Shown here in pieces: positions 16,259-24,158 of a stretch of DNA of 42,145 bases (positions are counted from its first letter, which is position 1; each line of letters begins with the position of its first letter). The stretch comes from an archaeon. Lineage in GTDB: Archaea; Asgardarchaeota; Hermodarchaeia; Hermodarchaeales; Hermodarchaeaceae. Under the pieces are notes generated by a model that was not told the origin of the DNA, did no database searches, and worked only from the letters and a program-made list of their open reading frames with translations. The position numbers were made by a program, and so were the translations under genes. Location: NCBI GenBank assembly GCA_016550425.1, contig JABXGS010000108.1:1-42145 (forward strand). The letters run 5' to 3'.

Positions 16259-17028
16259 ACCAGATGGTAGCAACTGATTATCAGAAGATAGAGACAACAA
16301 TCACACATTGGTTAAAGGAGTATCTAGAAAAAAGCGGCTGTACAGGATTTGTTATAGCCATCTCAGGTGGAATTGACTCAAGTGTCGCAGCTGTTTTATG
16401 CCGTAAGGTAACGGATGCAACATTGGGGCTCATCCTTCCATGTAGCCATACACCTGAAGATGCGGCTCAAGATGCTCAAGCACTCGCTGAGCAGTTCGCC
16501 ATCGAACATCGCACATATGACTTGACACCTATTTATGACTCCTTACTCATAGCTTTAGGTTTGACTCCTGAAACCACCGTCACCATTCCGTTAGCGAATA
16601 TTAAAGCCCGTTTGCGCATGATCACGCTCTATTATGTAGCAAACCACCGAAACCGCTTGGTCGTCGGAACAGGTAATCGTACAGAACTAATACTCGGTTT
16701 CTTTACGAAGTATGGCGATGGAGGCACAGATTTGCTACCCTTAGGCGATTTACTCAAACACGAAGTTCAAGGTCTCGGTGCCCACCTGGGTATTCCAGAA
16801 CATATCTGTACTAAGACACCAAGCCCAGGACTATGGCCAGGTCAAACAGACGAGGGAGAACTGGGAGCGAGTTACACCCAATTAGATGACTTGGTTTCCG
16901 GGAAAATTCCCCAAGGCCTAACTAAGGCACAAATCGAACACTTTCAGCAGCGAATTGCTAATAACGCACATAAACGTGCACTCCCACCTGTTTGTATACT
17001 ATCTACAAAATCGAACAAAACTGAGTGA
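16255..17028 (+). CDS. nadE: NH3-dependent NAD synthetase
   Basis: NadE adenylates and amidates NaAD to NAD. This 257-aa form has the synthetase domain only, with no glutaminase domain, so free ammonia (or a partner) is the nitrogen source. The PP-loop SGGIDSS is at residues 37-43, with further family motifs ANIKARLRM, VVGTGNRTE, FFTKYGDGGTDLLPLGDLLK and TPSPGLWPGQTDEGELG. The ATG overlaps the nadC stop codon. The DUF2085 protein gene starts 7 bases after the nadE stop, extending the operon. Confidence 0.97.
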   Translation: MNQMVATDYQKIETTITHWLKEYLEKSGCTGFVIAISGGIDSSVAAVLCRKVTDATLGLILPCSHTPEDAAQDAQALAEQFAIEHRTYDLTPIYDSLLIALGLTPETTVTIPLANIKARLRMITLYYVANHRNRLVVGTGNRTELILGFFTKYGDGGTDLLPLGDLLKHEVQGLGAHLGIPEHICTKTPSPGLWPGQTDEGELGASYTQLDDLVSGKIPQGLTKAQIEHFQQRIANNAHKRALPPVCILSTKSNKTE

Positions 17029-17035
17029 AAAGCAT

Positions 17036-17512
17036 ATGGGCCTTGGAAAACGGATTTTAGGTGGCATCCTCAGCTTTTTTTACCATAAACAAATACACGC
17101 ATTCAAAATTCACCTAGATGGACAAACCTACTATGTCTGTGCCCGATGTTCTGGGCTCTATCTCGGTATTTTCTTAGGTCTCCCGGTGTCCTTCATTATG
17201 CTCTTCTTTTTTCCCATTTTTTACAGTCTGGGGGACATCGGTACAACCATCATTGCCTTCACAATATCACTCCCAGCTATTGTGGATTGGACCACACAAC
17301 GGTTAGCCCTCCGAGAAAGCCGAAATGGAATTCGTTTCTGGACAGCTTTACCCACAGGATTTGCTCTCTCCTGGTACTTAGTCTCACCAGTCTCATTTAT
17401 CATTAAAATCCCTGTAATGGTTGCAGTACTTCTATTCCTGGCTATCTTCTTCTTTATTGACCGACGAACATACTCTGACACCACAAATGCTTCTAATGAA
17501 AATCAGGAATGA
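17036..17512 (+). CDS. DUF2085-type small membrane protein
   Basis: The 158-aa protein has an N-terminal motif FYHKQIHAFKIH, then YYVCARCSGLYLGIFLG, the hallmark CxRCxGxY segment of DUF2085 membrane proteins, and about four hydrophobic segments. The two cysteines in CARC may bind a metal. The ATG at 17036 was chosen because it falls just after the nadE stop; the longer frame from 16955 overlaps nadE. Its place at the end of the nad operon suggests co-expression, but a role in NAD metabolism is not established. It converges on the HEAT-repeat gene with 11 bases between stops. Confidence 0.82.
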   Translation: MGLGKRILGGILSFFYHKQIHAFKIHLDGQTYYVCARCSGLYLGIFLGLPVSFIMLFFFPIFYSLGDIGTTIIAFTISLPAIVDWTTQRLALRESRNGIRFWTALPTGFALSWYLVSPVSFIIKIPVMVAVLLFLAIFFFIDRRTYSDTTNASNENQE

Positions 17513-17523
17513 ATCTGAATAAC

Positions 17524-18309
17524 TTACTTCTCAGCCTTAATCCGTTTGAGGGCACTCTTCGCAGCTTTTTGTACTCCCTCATCAGGATCCAAACGGGCGT
17601 CTTCAATATCTTTCACAGCCGCTTCTGGCAATGTACCAATTGAACCCAACGCCGTCACTGCAATCAAGCGTTGCTCTGGGCGATCTGCACGCATAGCTTC
17701 AAGGAGTCCAGGAACCGCATCCGGGCCAATCTGTTCTAAAGCCCCTTGGGCTGCCAAACGCACTTCCATTCCTTTCTCCTCATGCATGAATTCTTCTTCA
17801 TCAGATAATAATTTGATGAGGGCGGGAACCGCCTCTGAGGCATCGCTACCTAAATTTCCAAGGGCCATGGCAGCTTCACCACGCACCGCTTCATCACTAT
17901 CTGATAATGCTTCAATTAACTGCTCCTTGGCATAAAGTGCTGAAGTGCCCATCTGAGTGAAAACACGAGCGACTGCGCGTCGCACTTCATCATCATCGCG
18001 CCGTAATAATGCTGTTAGAGATTCAGCGGCCTCCGCGGCATCAGAGCCCAAATAATACAATGCTTCCGCAGCGTACCGACAAATATCATCCTCATCACTG
18101 TCCAGTCCACTAATGAGCATAGGTAACGCTTCAAGCATCATGGGATTATCCCCTGATTTAGAGACAATCTCGAATGCAGTTCGCTGTATAGATTCATCTG
18201 AGTTTTCCAACAATCCCATGAGATCTTCCCAAGCATCCTCGTCCTCATTGACTAGCTCTAATGCCTTCTGAATTTCGCCTTCTTCCAGTAATTTATAAAG
18301 GTCTGACAC
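17524..18309 (-). CDS. HEAT-repeat (PBS-lyase-like) protein
   Basis: The 261-aa acidic protein is made of about six helical HEAT-like repeats with the pattern D-x3-(V/I)-R-x2-A-x2-(A/V)-L-x2-(I/L)-G. Examples are EVRRAVARVFTQMGTSA, AVRGEAAMALGNLGSDA and EVRLAAQGALEQIGPDA. Such solenoids mediate protein interactions; some modify phycobilins, but nothing here supports that. The start is GTG at 18309 with a GAGG-containing purine stretch upstream. There is no signal peptide, membrane segment or cysteine motif. It lies between the convergent nad operon and the zinc-ribbon/Lrp fusion regulator. Confidence 0.9.
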   Translation of the reverse strand: MSDLYKLLEEGEIQKALELVNEDEDAWEDLMGLLENSDESIQRTAFEIVSKSGDNPMMLEALPMLISGLDSDEDDICRYAAEALYYLGSDAAEAAESLTALLRRDDDEVRRAVARVFTQMGTSALYAKEQLIEALSDSDEAVRGEAAMALGNLGSDASEAVPALIKLLSDEEEFMHEEKGMEVRLAAQGALEQIGPDAVPGLLEAMRADRPEQRLIAVTALGSIGTLPEAAVKDIEDARLDPDEGVQKAAKSALKRIKAEK

Positions 18310-18419
18310 GTAAGCCGCCTCGGATGGTTATTCCGCTGATAAGATAAGGTCTCATATCAGTTCAAAAAGGTTATCGCCCATCGCTTGAAAACCTGAAGAA
18401 TCATAAGGGCTCCCCAATT

Positions 18420-19538
18420 TCATAACTGAATCATCCAATCAAGTTTACGTAGCCCTAAGGCTAAGGTCACCGAGAGCAACTGAATTCCTAATTTCCCTCG
18501 AATGTATTGATCTAAGAATAGATTCAATGCGTCCCTCGTCTGGAACGCCACAATAAGAATTACGTTTGGGCGATCTCCCGTTTCCATTACAAGCTTCACC
18601 CCTTCCACTCCTCGCAAGTCTGTGTTCAATTTGGTTAATGCCTGTGATTCAACTTCGAGTTGAATCAGAGCCAGTACTTCCATTCCCGCTTGTTCCGGAT
18701 CAACTAACGTTGTAAATCCCTTAATGATGTTGTTTTGCTCTAACCGGGCTACTCGGCTACGAATCGTCGCATCACTAACTTTCAACTGCTTGGCGATGTT
18801 ACGAAATGATTTACGCGCATTGCGCTGCAAAATATTTAAAATTCTCCGATCTAGCCCATCCAAATCTACGCGATGTTTTCGGCGTGATGGCTTCTCGGCC
18901 TCTGGGGCTGGATGGAAGCCAAGGTAATGAATGATTTCACCTCGATGCTCCATATTTAAACGATAAAGATATACAACTCGTTCAGATGTAGAAAGGAGTT
19001 CACTCACCTTATGACATTGAAAACAACGAAAGACCAACCTTGGTTTTGCACTCACCGTGCTGCAATCCATGCAACGAAAGGCCAACTCGGATTTGTAATC
19101 CTGTTGTTCTCCTTCCAACGATTTTCCACAGGAAGGGCAGCGCATACCCTTCTTCGTTTCAAATTCACTCGGCGGACCAATGAATCCACAAGAAAAGTGT
19201 TCAATTACAGGATGCTGAATTAAGCGGCTTCCTTCACAGGTCATGCACTGATATTGTGGATGAAGATCTGGTGATTCGCAGTTCCCACAGGTGAAGATTG
19301 ATTCCGCAAGTTCTCCCTTCAGAATCCCTGCACGCCGTAATCCCTCTAAGCGATCGACAGTCTCTTTTGCTTCGACCTCCAGTGCTTTTTCAGCTTCGGG
19401 GTATCGGAATCCGTATGGCGTCGTTGAATCCAAGATAGGCTGTAACTCTTCGATACTCCCGTCTAGTAACCGTTTGATTAGCAGCCATGCTCCCCGGTCT
19501 TCTAATACCGATGGTTTAAACGTCACAGACCCACCCAC
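18420..19538 (-). CDS. Fusion regulator: multi-zinc-ribbon (TackOD1-like) domain plus Lrp/AsnC module
   Basis: The 372-aa protein joins three parts. Residues 1-80 form a helical, possibly winged-helix region. Residues 84-175 hold a cysteine-rich block (C84/C87, C98/C101, H109/H114/C117, C134/C137, C156/C159, C172/C175). The segment HPVIEHFSCGFIGPPSEF followed by CPSCGK resembles the archaeal TackOD1 output domain. Residues 225-272 are an Lrp-type HTH (LDRRILNILQRNARKS through TIRSRVARLEQ) and 285-365 a RAM domain. Lrp proteins usually stand alone, so the zinc block may add a redox, metal or partner input. Start GTG 19538, or GTG 19526 with GGTGG upstream. The domain name is my recognition, not a search result. 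Confidence 0.85.
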   Translation of the reverse strand: MGGSVTFKPSVLEDRGAWLLIKRLLDGSIEELQPILDSTTPYGFRYPEAEKALEVEAKETVDRLEGLRRAGILKGELAESIFTCGNCESPDLHPQYQCMTCEGSRLIQHPVIEHFSCGFIGPPSEFETKKGMRCPSCGKSLEGEQQDYKSELAFRCMDCSTVSAKPRLVFRCFQCHKVSELLSTSERVVYLYRLNMEHRGEIIHYLGFHPAPEAEKPSRRKHRVDLDGLDRRILNILQRNARKSFRNIAKQLKVSDATIRSRVARLEQNNIIKGFTTLVDPEQAGMEVLALIQLEVESQALTKLNTDLRGVEGVKLVMETGDRPNVILIVAFQTRDALNLFLDQYIRGKLGIQLLSVTLALGLRKLDWMIQL

Positions 19539-20138
19539 TGGTTCTGGATATCAATTACCCACGTGGTTCGGAAGCTGATATGCTTTGTCCTTCTCTCGAA
19601 AACCACAACTTCGTCAGTGCATCTATCTAATAAAGTGTAAACCTTTTAAGAGGACTCGGAAGCCCGCAATCGCGTGAAATCTCCAAGTTTTTATTCAGTT
19701 TCACATCATTTCTGATTGAAATACTGCGCAAATGCGTAGTTTCGATTGTGGGAACTACGCAAACGCACAACTCAGAAAGTACTATTTAGTAACGAAGACT
19801 GCGGGAAGCACCAAGGATGCGCATTGGTTGTCCTGGCGCCTCGAAAAATCTATCCCACCCAGGGAACCCTCCCGAATCCTGTACCTCCCAAATCCCACCT
19901 CCCGTTGTCCGAACCTCAGATGTTTTTTCCTGAGGCATCTGGCACCGATGACCGTCCTATGTCTACGTTGCTCCCCTTCGGGGATATAGGGGAATGACCA
20001 CACAGGGACGTGCCCGGTCTTTCTCGGGCACCTCCACCCAACAGCTTGACTATAAAGTCCATTCGGCGAATGTGTTATTCTGTTTTTAGTTTTAGCCTTC
20101 TCATCTTATGAATACGTATTGTTTGAAAAAGGGTGAGG
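19539..20138. other. Gene-poor 600-base stretch with hairpins
   Basis: No convincing protein gene is seen; the short open frames look like chance. Two clear stem-loops occur: a 9-bp perfect stem at 19733-19741/19753-19761 with an 11-base loop, and GTGCCCG/CGGGCAC at 20010-20016/20025-20031. Further short complementary pairs are CCTCAG/CTGAGG near 19916-19937 and a C-TTCG-G capped stem near 19971-19982. It may hold an untranslated RNA, but tRNA, RNase P and SRP RNA signatures were not found. Confidence 0.35.
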
Positions 20139-20166
20139 CCCGTAGCATCATCAGGAATGCTACGGG
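20125..20166 (-). terminator. Hairpin plus T-run after the downstream 7-TM gene
   Basis: CCCGTAGCAT (20139-20148) and ATGCTACGGG (20157-20166) form a perfect 10-bp stem with an 8-base loop, five bases past the stop codon. On the minus strand it is followed by CT-rich bases and TTTTT (plus-strand A-run 20126-20130). Confidence 0.7.
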
Positions 20167-20171
20167 AGTGA

Positions 20172-20897
20172 TTAAGGCTCAAGGGTCATCGGGAGATGAA
20201 TCTGGCTGCCTGAGATGAAGAACAGAAGCCATGCGACAATGCTTAGTCCAAGGCCATAGAGCATACCTGTGGGAATGAAGGCGACCATTGCCATCATCAT
20301 CACTGCTATAAACCAAAGAATCAAGGAAAAGAGGCTGATCCATGTCCAGGTTTTGTTCATCCCTTCCCGTTCATTTGCTAACCGATACAACGCAATAAAA
20401 GGCACCAGTAGCAGATACCACAGGATGAGAAGTGCCCCATACGCGGATAGTAGAAGGGGCATGACCAAGTAGTTGTTCACGCCATCCGACACAATGCCTG
20501 TCGTGAGAGGCGTCGGCAAGATCATAAGGAGTACAAGAAAAACGCCTGTTAAGATGACGGGGAATATTAAACGCAATTTCTTTTCACTGAACCATTGCCA
20601 CCAGAAATACAACCACAGGAAAAAAGCATGTAATCCAATGAACGCATAGATAAGCTGATTATACGGTAACATCTGTTCAACAGTAGCCGCGGCTGGGAGA
20701 TTGTAAAAGGACAAAGCGATAAACAGGAAGCCAAGGGACAAGCAAATCAGAGATAGCACAAAAAAGGCCCGCATGGTCCGATAGAAACCCTGCGACTTTC
20801 TCACCAACCAGATAGACAATATTACTCCAATTATTGCAATTATACAAACTGCTGTCGCTATCCCGAATTTAATTGGTGCTTCAGTGATATAGAGCAT
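20172..20897 (-). CDS. Seven-TM membrane protein (tandem paralogue 2)
   Basis: The 241-aa protein has about seven hydrophobic segments and almost no soluble domain. It is a paralogue of the upstream gene. Shared landmarks are EAPIKFG (EAPLHFG in the paralogue) at the N-terminus, NLPAAATVEQMLPY (QVPAVATVSELLPY), GLHAFFL (SLHAFFL), and a penultimate helix preceded by (K/N)-x-x-(T/N)-WISL and followed by LWFIA. No retinal-lysine, kinase or transporter motif is visible, so function is unknown. A GGAGGG ribosome-binding site precedes the ATG with nearly the same spacing and leader as in the paralogue, so both the leader and the coding part were duplicated. Confidence 0.85.
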   Translation of the reverse strand: MLYITEAPIKFGIATAVCIIAIIGVILSIWLVRKSQGFYRTMRAFFVLSLICLSLGFLFIALSFYNLPAAATVEQMLPYNQLIYAFIGLHAFFLWLYFWWQWFSEKKLRLIFPVILTGVFLVLLMILPTPLTTGIVSDGVNNYLVMPLLLSAYGALLILWYLLLVPFIALYRLANEREGMNKTWTWISLFSLILWFIAVMMMAMVAFIPTGMLYGLGLSIVAWLLFFISGSQIHLPMTLEP

Positions 20898-20957
20898 TCA
20901 GAAAAACCCTCCAGCCTTCCATCTTTGGCATTGGCTATAAAAACGCTCGCGTTTCAG

Positions 20958-21005
20958 AAAAAAGAGGGAAATGCCTGATTTCCATTTAAGGGAATCTCAG
21001 GCATT
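20958..21005 (-). terminator. Hairpin plus T-run after the upstream 7-TM gene
   Basis: AATGCCTGA and TCAGGCATT pair perfectly (outer arms 20970-20978 and 20997-21005), with further pairing inside. The stem begins two bases past the stop codon. On the minus strand a CT tract and six T follow (plus-strand A-run 20958-20963). Confidence 0.65.
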
Positions 21006-21007
21006 AT

Positions 21008-21739
21008 TCATCCAGTCGATGCCGGTGAGCTGATTCCTCGTGTGGCCATGAGCCAACCGATGAACACAAGAATGTAAGCGACAGTCGCAAGGGCTATGAC
21101 AAAGAGCATGTATGGTGCAACATAAAGGACCAGAGCCATGAGAAGTGCAGCGATGAACCAAAGAAATAGGCCAATCCAGCTAATCCAGTTTCCCATCTTC
21201 ACCATGCCTTCTTGCGATTTCGTGACCTGATAAACCGCAAAGGTCGGTGCCAAAAACATATAGAAGATTGCCAGGACGCCACCAACGCCAACAATAATCG
21301 ATGGCATCGCCAGCCAATTCATGACACCATCAAAAACAAGGATCATATTCGCTGGTGTGGCGTAAATCCACAGGATTGTCACAAATCCCATGGTACCTAT
21401 AACAGGCAGGATGGCAAGCCAGACTCGTTTTTGCAGCCACCTGAATCCTAGAACATAGTACAATAGGAAGAAAGCATGGAGCGACACACATGTCCATGCG
21501 CCCAGTGAATATGGCAAGAGTTCACTCACTGTCGCAACAGCAGGCACCTGAAACACCATGATTGTGAGAATCAGAAACGTAAAGAACGCGAAAAAAATCG
21601 TTAGGAATCCCGACCAAAGACCCGCACGCGCATTCTCAGTTTTTACAACCCACAGAAACCCAATGAGTGTCATTAGCAATAAAATGATTGTCGTTGTCAA
21701 GAGCAGACCGAAATGTAAAGGAGCTTCAATAAAGGTCAT
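21008..21739 (-). CDS. Seven-TM membrane protein (tandem paralogue 1)
   Basis: This is the paralogue of the 20172-20897 gene (243 aa from ATG 21739). It has the same arrangement of about seven membrane segments and the shared motifs listed there, including EAPLHFG at the N-terminus and an Ala-Thr-Val-containing loop before the third segment. The ATG at 21739 matches the paralogue's N-terminus and has GGAGGG nine bases upstream; the ATG at 21757 is less likely. The gene is divergent from the surface alkaline phosphatase. It could be a sensor or a small transporter; nothing in the sequence decides this. Confidence 0.85.
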   Translation of the reverse strand: MTFIEAPLHFGLLLTTTIILLLMTLIGFLWVVKTENARAGLWSGFLTIFFAFFTFLILTIMVFQVPAVATVSELLPYSLGAWTCVSLHAFFLLYYVLGFRWLQKRVWLAILPVIGTMGFVTILWIYATPANMILVFDGVMNWLAMPSIIVGVGGVLAIFYMFLAPTFAVYQVTKSQEGMVKMGNWISWIGLFLWFIAALLMALVLYVAPYMLFVIALATVAYILVFIGWLMATRGISSPASTG

Positions 21740-21958
21740 TACTAAGAAACCCTCCACTTTGCTCTCAATTGAAAGTTGTATAAAAAACCTTGTCTTTCAA
21801 TAAACCATTAAACAACAAAATTGCTGTGTTAATCGAACAATTTAAAATGAGCATATACTCGGTTACGGCTAAGAGGTTGGATCATCCTGAAATTAATTTC
21901 AATTGTTTCTCTATCAATACTGCTTAGTCTGCTTCTGATATCTCCTTTTCCAATAACT

Positions 21959-23656
21959 GTGATCACTCCAATGGCCCAGGTTAGCCAAAATGTTCTTCTT
22001 GCACCTGCATCTCCTGATGCGCCTTTTGAGAACGTCATTTTGATGATTGGAGATGGCATGGGCTGGGGACAAATTAATGCTACCAAGAAATGGTTGGGAA
22101 CATCCGGAAATTTAACTATGGAAGAATTGTCGTACCTTGGCGATATCGAAACGTATTCTTTGGATAGTTCAGTGACTGACTCTGCTGCCGCTGCAACAGC
22201 TCTCGCAACCGGGAATCGGACGAACAACAATATGGTTGCTATGTTACCGACTGGTGAAAAGTTGACCACGATTCTAGAAGCCGCTGAAGCGTTAGATAAA
22301 GCCACAGGTTTAGTGACAACCACTACTCTTACGCATGGAACACCAGCTCCCTTTTCGTCACATGTCCCAAATCGCAATGATCAATATACAATCGCTCAAC
22401 AACAAATTACCAAGGACATTGAGGTACTCCTTGGTGGGGGACTCGAATACTACTCTTCTCAACTAGCAACAGCGACTAGCCTTGGGTACACGATTGTGCA
22501 AAATCGAAACGACATGATTGCGAGTGCAAGTGCCGATTACCTACTCGGGTTATTTACTGATTACTATATGAATTACGAATACGATCGCAACCCTCTCATC
22601 GAACCCCATCTGAAAGAAATGACCAACATTTCATTGCAATTCCTTGATCGGAGCTCAACCGGATTCTTCCTCATGGTCGAAGGTGGTCGGATTGACCACG
22701 CCTGTCATGATTGGCACATCAATCACACTATCGGCGAAACCATTGCCTTCGACGAAGCTGTTCAAGTTGCCTATGAGTACACCCAGCAAAATAACCGTAC
22801 CCTCCTGATTGTCACCGCTGATCATGAATGCGGTGGTCTCTGGGTCAACATGACTAATCCCGTGTTGCAATACCAATTCACTGATACCTATCATACTGAC
22901 GCCCCAGTACCCGTATTTGTCTATCACAACACCACAACTGTTCTTCCCACCTTCTCTCATCTAACGGACATTGGTGAATACCTCTTCGAAGCCTTTGACC
23001 TAGTTCCAGGCCATCTTCCTTTCGAATGGACTGACCTTCCTACAGATCAACAAATCGAATTTGGAGATTTGTGCTCTTACCAACTCAGCACCTTTTCCAT
23101 TAATCCCGTTGATACGTGGTGGATCAATGATACTACCAACTTCGCCATCGATAGCACAGGACTGATTCAAAACACAACCTCACTAGCGGTTGGAGACTAC
23201 GGAGTCGAAGTTCACGTTAACGACTCCAGTGGGCTCATCCTCTCAAGCACCTTTCAATTCCAAATACGCGATACAATCGCTCCAACTTGGTTAAACATCC
23301 CCGAAGATCAAATCGTCGAATATGGCCTCGGACTCGTTCTCCGGCTTAATGCCACCGACCGTTCTGGAATTACCGACTGGCTGGTCAATGATACATCTAA
23401 TTTTGAAATATCTAACTTAGGCCTTCTCGAAAGTACAACAGGCGCTACTGGAGTAACGTTTGGACTGAACGTCACAGCATTTGATCCCTATGGTAATGCC
23501 GCTTCTATCACCTTCCGTGTCACATTTCAAGATTCGACTTGGACCCCTCCCCCACCTGGTATCCCTGGATTCCCCCTTCTCTCCATCATCATTGGCTTTA
23601 CCTTAACTATTTCACTTGCTCTCGTCTTCCGCAGAAGAGCTCGGAACACTTCCTGA
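21959..23656 (+). CDS. Surface-anchored alkaline phosphatase (PhoA superfamily)
   Basis: The catalytic domain (residues ~22-340) has the PhoA-family sites: metal Asp32 in MIGDGMG, nucleophile Ser75 in VTDSAAAAT, His126 and His135 in THGTPAPFSSH, Glu241 and Asp246 in MVEGGRIDH, Asp288-His289 in TADHE, and His313. It hydrolyses phosphate monoesters outside the cell. Two Ig-like beta domains follow (~345-535), with many N-x-S/T sequons, then a Pro-rich linker and IPGFPLLSIIIG plus RRR. This is an archaeal C-terminal sorting or anchor signal. Using GTG 21959 leaves out a fine signal peptide that is in frame from about 21887 and preceded by GAGGT but lacks ATG/GTG/TTG; see findings. Confidence 0.93.
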   Translation: MITPMAQVSQNVLLAPASPDAPFENVILMIGDGMGWGQINATKKWLGTSGNLTMEELSYLGDIETYSLDSSVTDSAAAATALATGNRTNNNMVAMLPTGEKLTTILEAAEALDKATGLVTTTTLTHGTPAPFSSHVPNRNDQYTIAQQQITKDIEVLLGGGLEYYSSQLATATSLGYTIVQNRNDMIASASADYLLGLFTDYYMNYEYDRNPLIEPHLKEMTNISLQFLDRSSTGFFLMVEGGRIDHACHDWHINHTIGETIAFDEAVQVAYEYTQQNNRTLLIVTADHECGGLWVNMTNPVLQYQFTDTYHTDAPVPVFVYHNTTTVLPTFSHLTDIGEYLFEAFDLVPGHLPFEWTDLPTDQQIEFGDLCSYQLSTFSINPVDTWWINDTTNFAIDSTGLIQNTTSLAVGDYGVEVHVNDSSGLILSSTFQFQIRDTIAPTWLNIPEDQIVEYGLGLVLRLNATDRSGITDWLVNDTSNFEISNLGLLESTTGATGVTFGLNVTAFDPYGNAASITFRVTFQDSTWTPPPPGIPGFPLLSIIIGFTLTISLALVFRRRARNTS

Positions 23657-23676
23657 GGTAACATGCTGTTCAGTCA

Positions 23677-23710
23677 TTTTTTCCGAATCTACTCTGATTT
23701 ACGGAAAAAA
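23677..23710. terminator. Possible terminator hairpin after alkaline phosphatase
   Basis: TTTTTTCCG (23677-23685) and CGGAAAAAA (23702-23710) are perfect 9-bp complements across a 16-base loop, 20 bases after the phosphatase stop. The T-run lies inside the left arm, so it could act by itself as an archaeal T-tract. Confidence 0.4.
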
Positions 23711-23731
23711 CTCCAACAGTAAAAGGAAACG

Positions 23732-23739
23732 TTTTAAAT
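23732..23739 (+). promoter_or_regulatory. TATA-like box of the candidate RNA gene
   Basis: TTTTAAAT lies at the distance expected for transcription to start near 23760-23765, just before the first stem of the candidate structured RNA. An A/G-rich stretch (AAGGAAACG) upstream could serve as the BRE. Confidence 0.35.
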
Positions 23740-23759
23740 TCAGTATAACCTATATCCAG

Positions 23760-24034
23760 TTGGATAACGGGAGTTCCCCGAGGTGGAATAGAGCACAACA
23801 CAAGCGCTTTCACTTGAAGAAAGCACTCTTTCCAACCCTAACTCCACCTCGTCATGGAACACAGTTCTCCACACACAACACACCGAACGAGGTAAAACGA
23901 CACTACTACGGCGATAGGATGGGGTCTCCTTCCCTGTGTCTTTCATTCCCCTCTCCCCCTCTCCTCCTTTATGTCCTCGTTCTAGGACGCCCCATCCCGC
24001 TATCGTGTGGTGCTTTTTTTGCACCACTTTTTTT
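23760..24034 (+). ncRNA. Candidate structured non-coding RNA with intrinsic terminator
   Basis: About 275 bases between the phosphatase and the next gene can fold into a chain of perfect stems. CGAGGTGGA (23779-23787) pairs with TCCACCTCG (23843-23851) around an inner GCTTTC/GAAAGC hairpin (23806-23811/23819-23824). CGATAGGATGGGG (23912-23924) pairs with CCCCATC (23990-23996) plus CTATCG (24000-24005) around a GTCC/GGAC hairpin (23973-23976/23985-23988). The stretch ends in GTGGTGC/GCACCAC and seven T (24007-24034), and has a TATA-like box at 23732. Signatures of tRNA, RNase P RNA and SRP RNA were looked for and not found. It might instead be a 3' UTR of the phosphatase mRNA. The class is unknown. 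Confidence 0.45.
24007..24034 (+). terminator. Strong intrinsic-type terminator
   Basis: GTGGTGC (24007-24013), a seven-T loop, GCACCAC (24021-24027), then seven T (24028-24034). It ends the candidate RNA and insulates the following membrane-protein gene. Confidence 0.7.
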
Positions 24035-24158
24035 GGTTCAACACACTGAATATTAAAAGGAGAGCAGTTGTACAGGAAGAAACTGTTCTTACAAAAGCTA
24101 TGGTGATTGAAATATAGAAGATGTACGTATTATTCTTGCAGCATTATGGATTAGCCTG

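Noticed and set aside
19732..20003. Short overlapping open frames in the gap
   Set aside because: Three overlapping frames of similar length on both strands with low-complexity, Pro/Arg/Ser-rich content look like chance.
19560..20035. SRP RNA (7S) on the minus strand
   Set aside because: A CCCC-GAAG-GGGAGCA stretch recalls the helix 8 tip, but the tetraloop, the asymmetric loop partner and the other conserved segments do not fit.
20172..21739. Microbial rhodopsin
   Set aside because: No lysine lies in the seventh membrane segment of either protein, so retinal could not be bound in the usual way.
23616..24056. Protein-coding frame over the candidate RNA
   Set aside because: It starts within the phosphatase gene in another frame, has low-complexity sequence and runs through the terminator hairpin.
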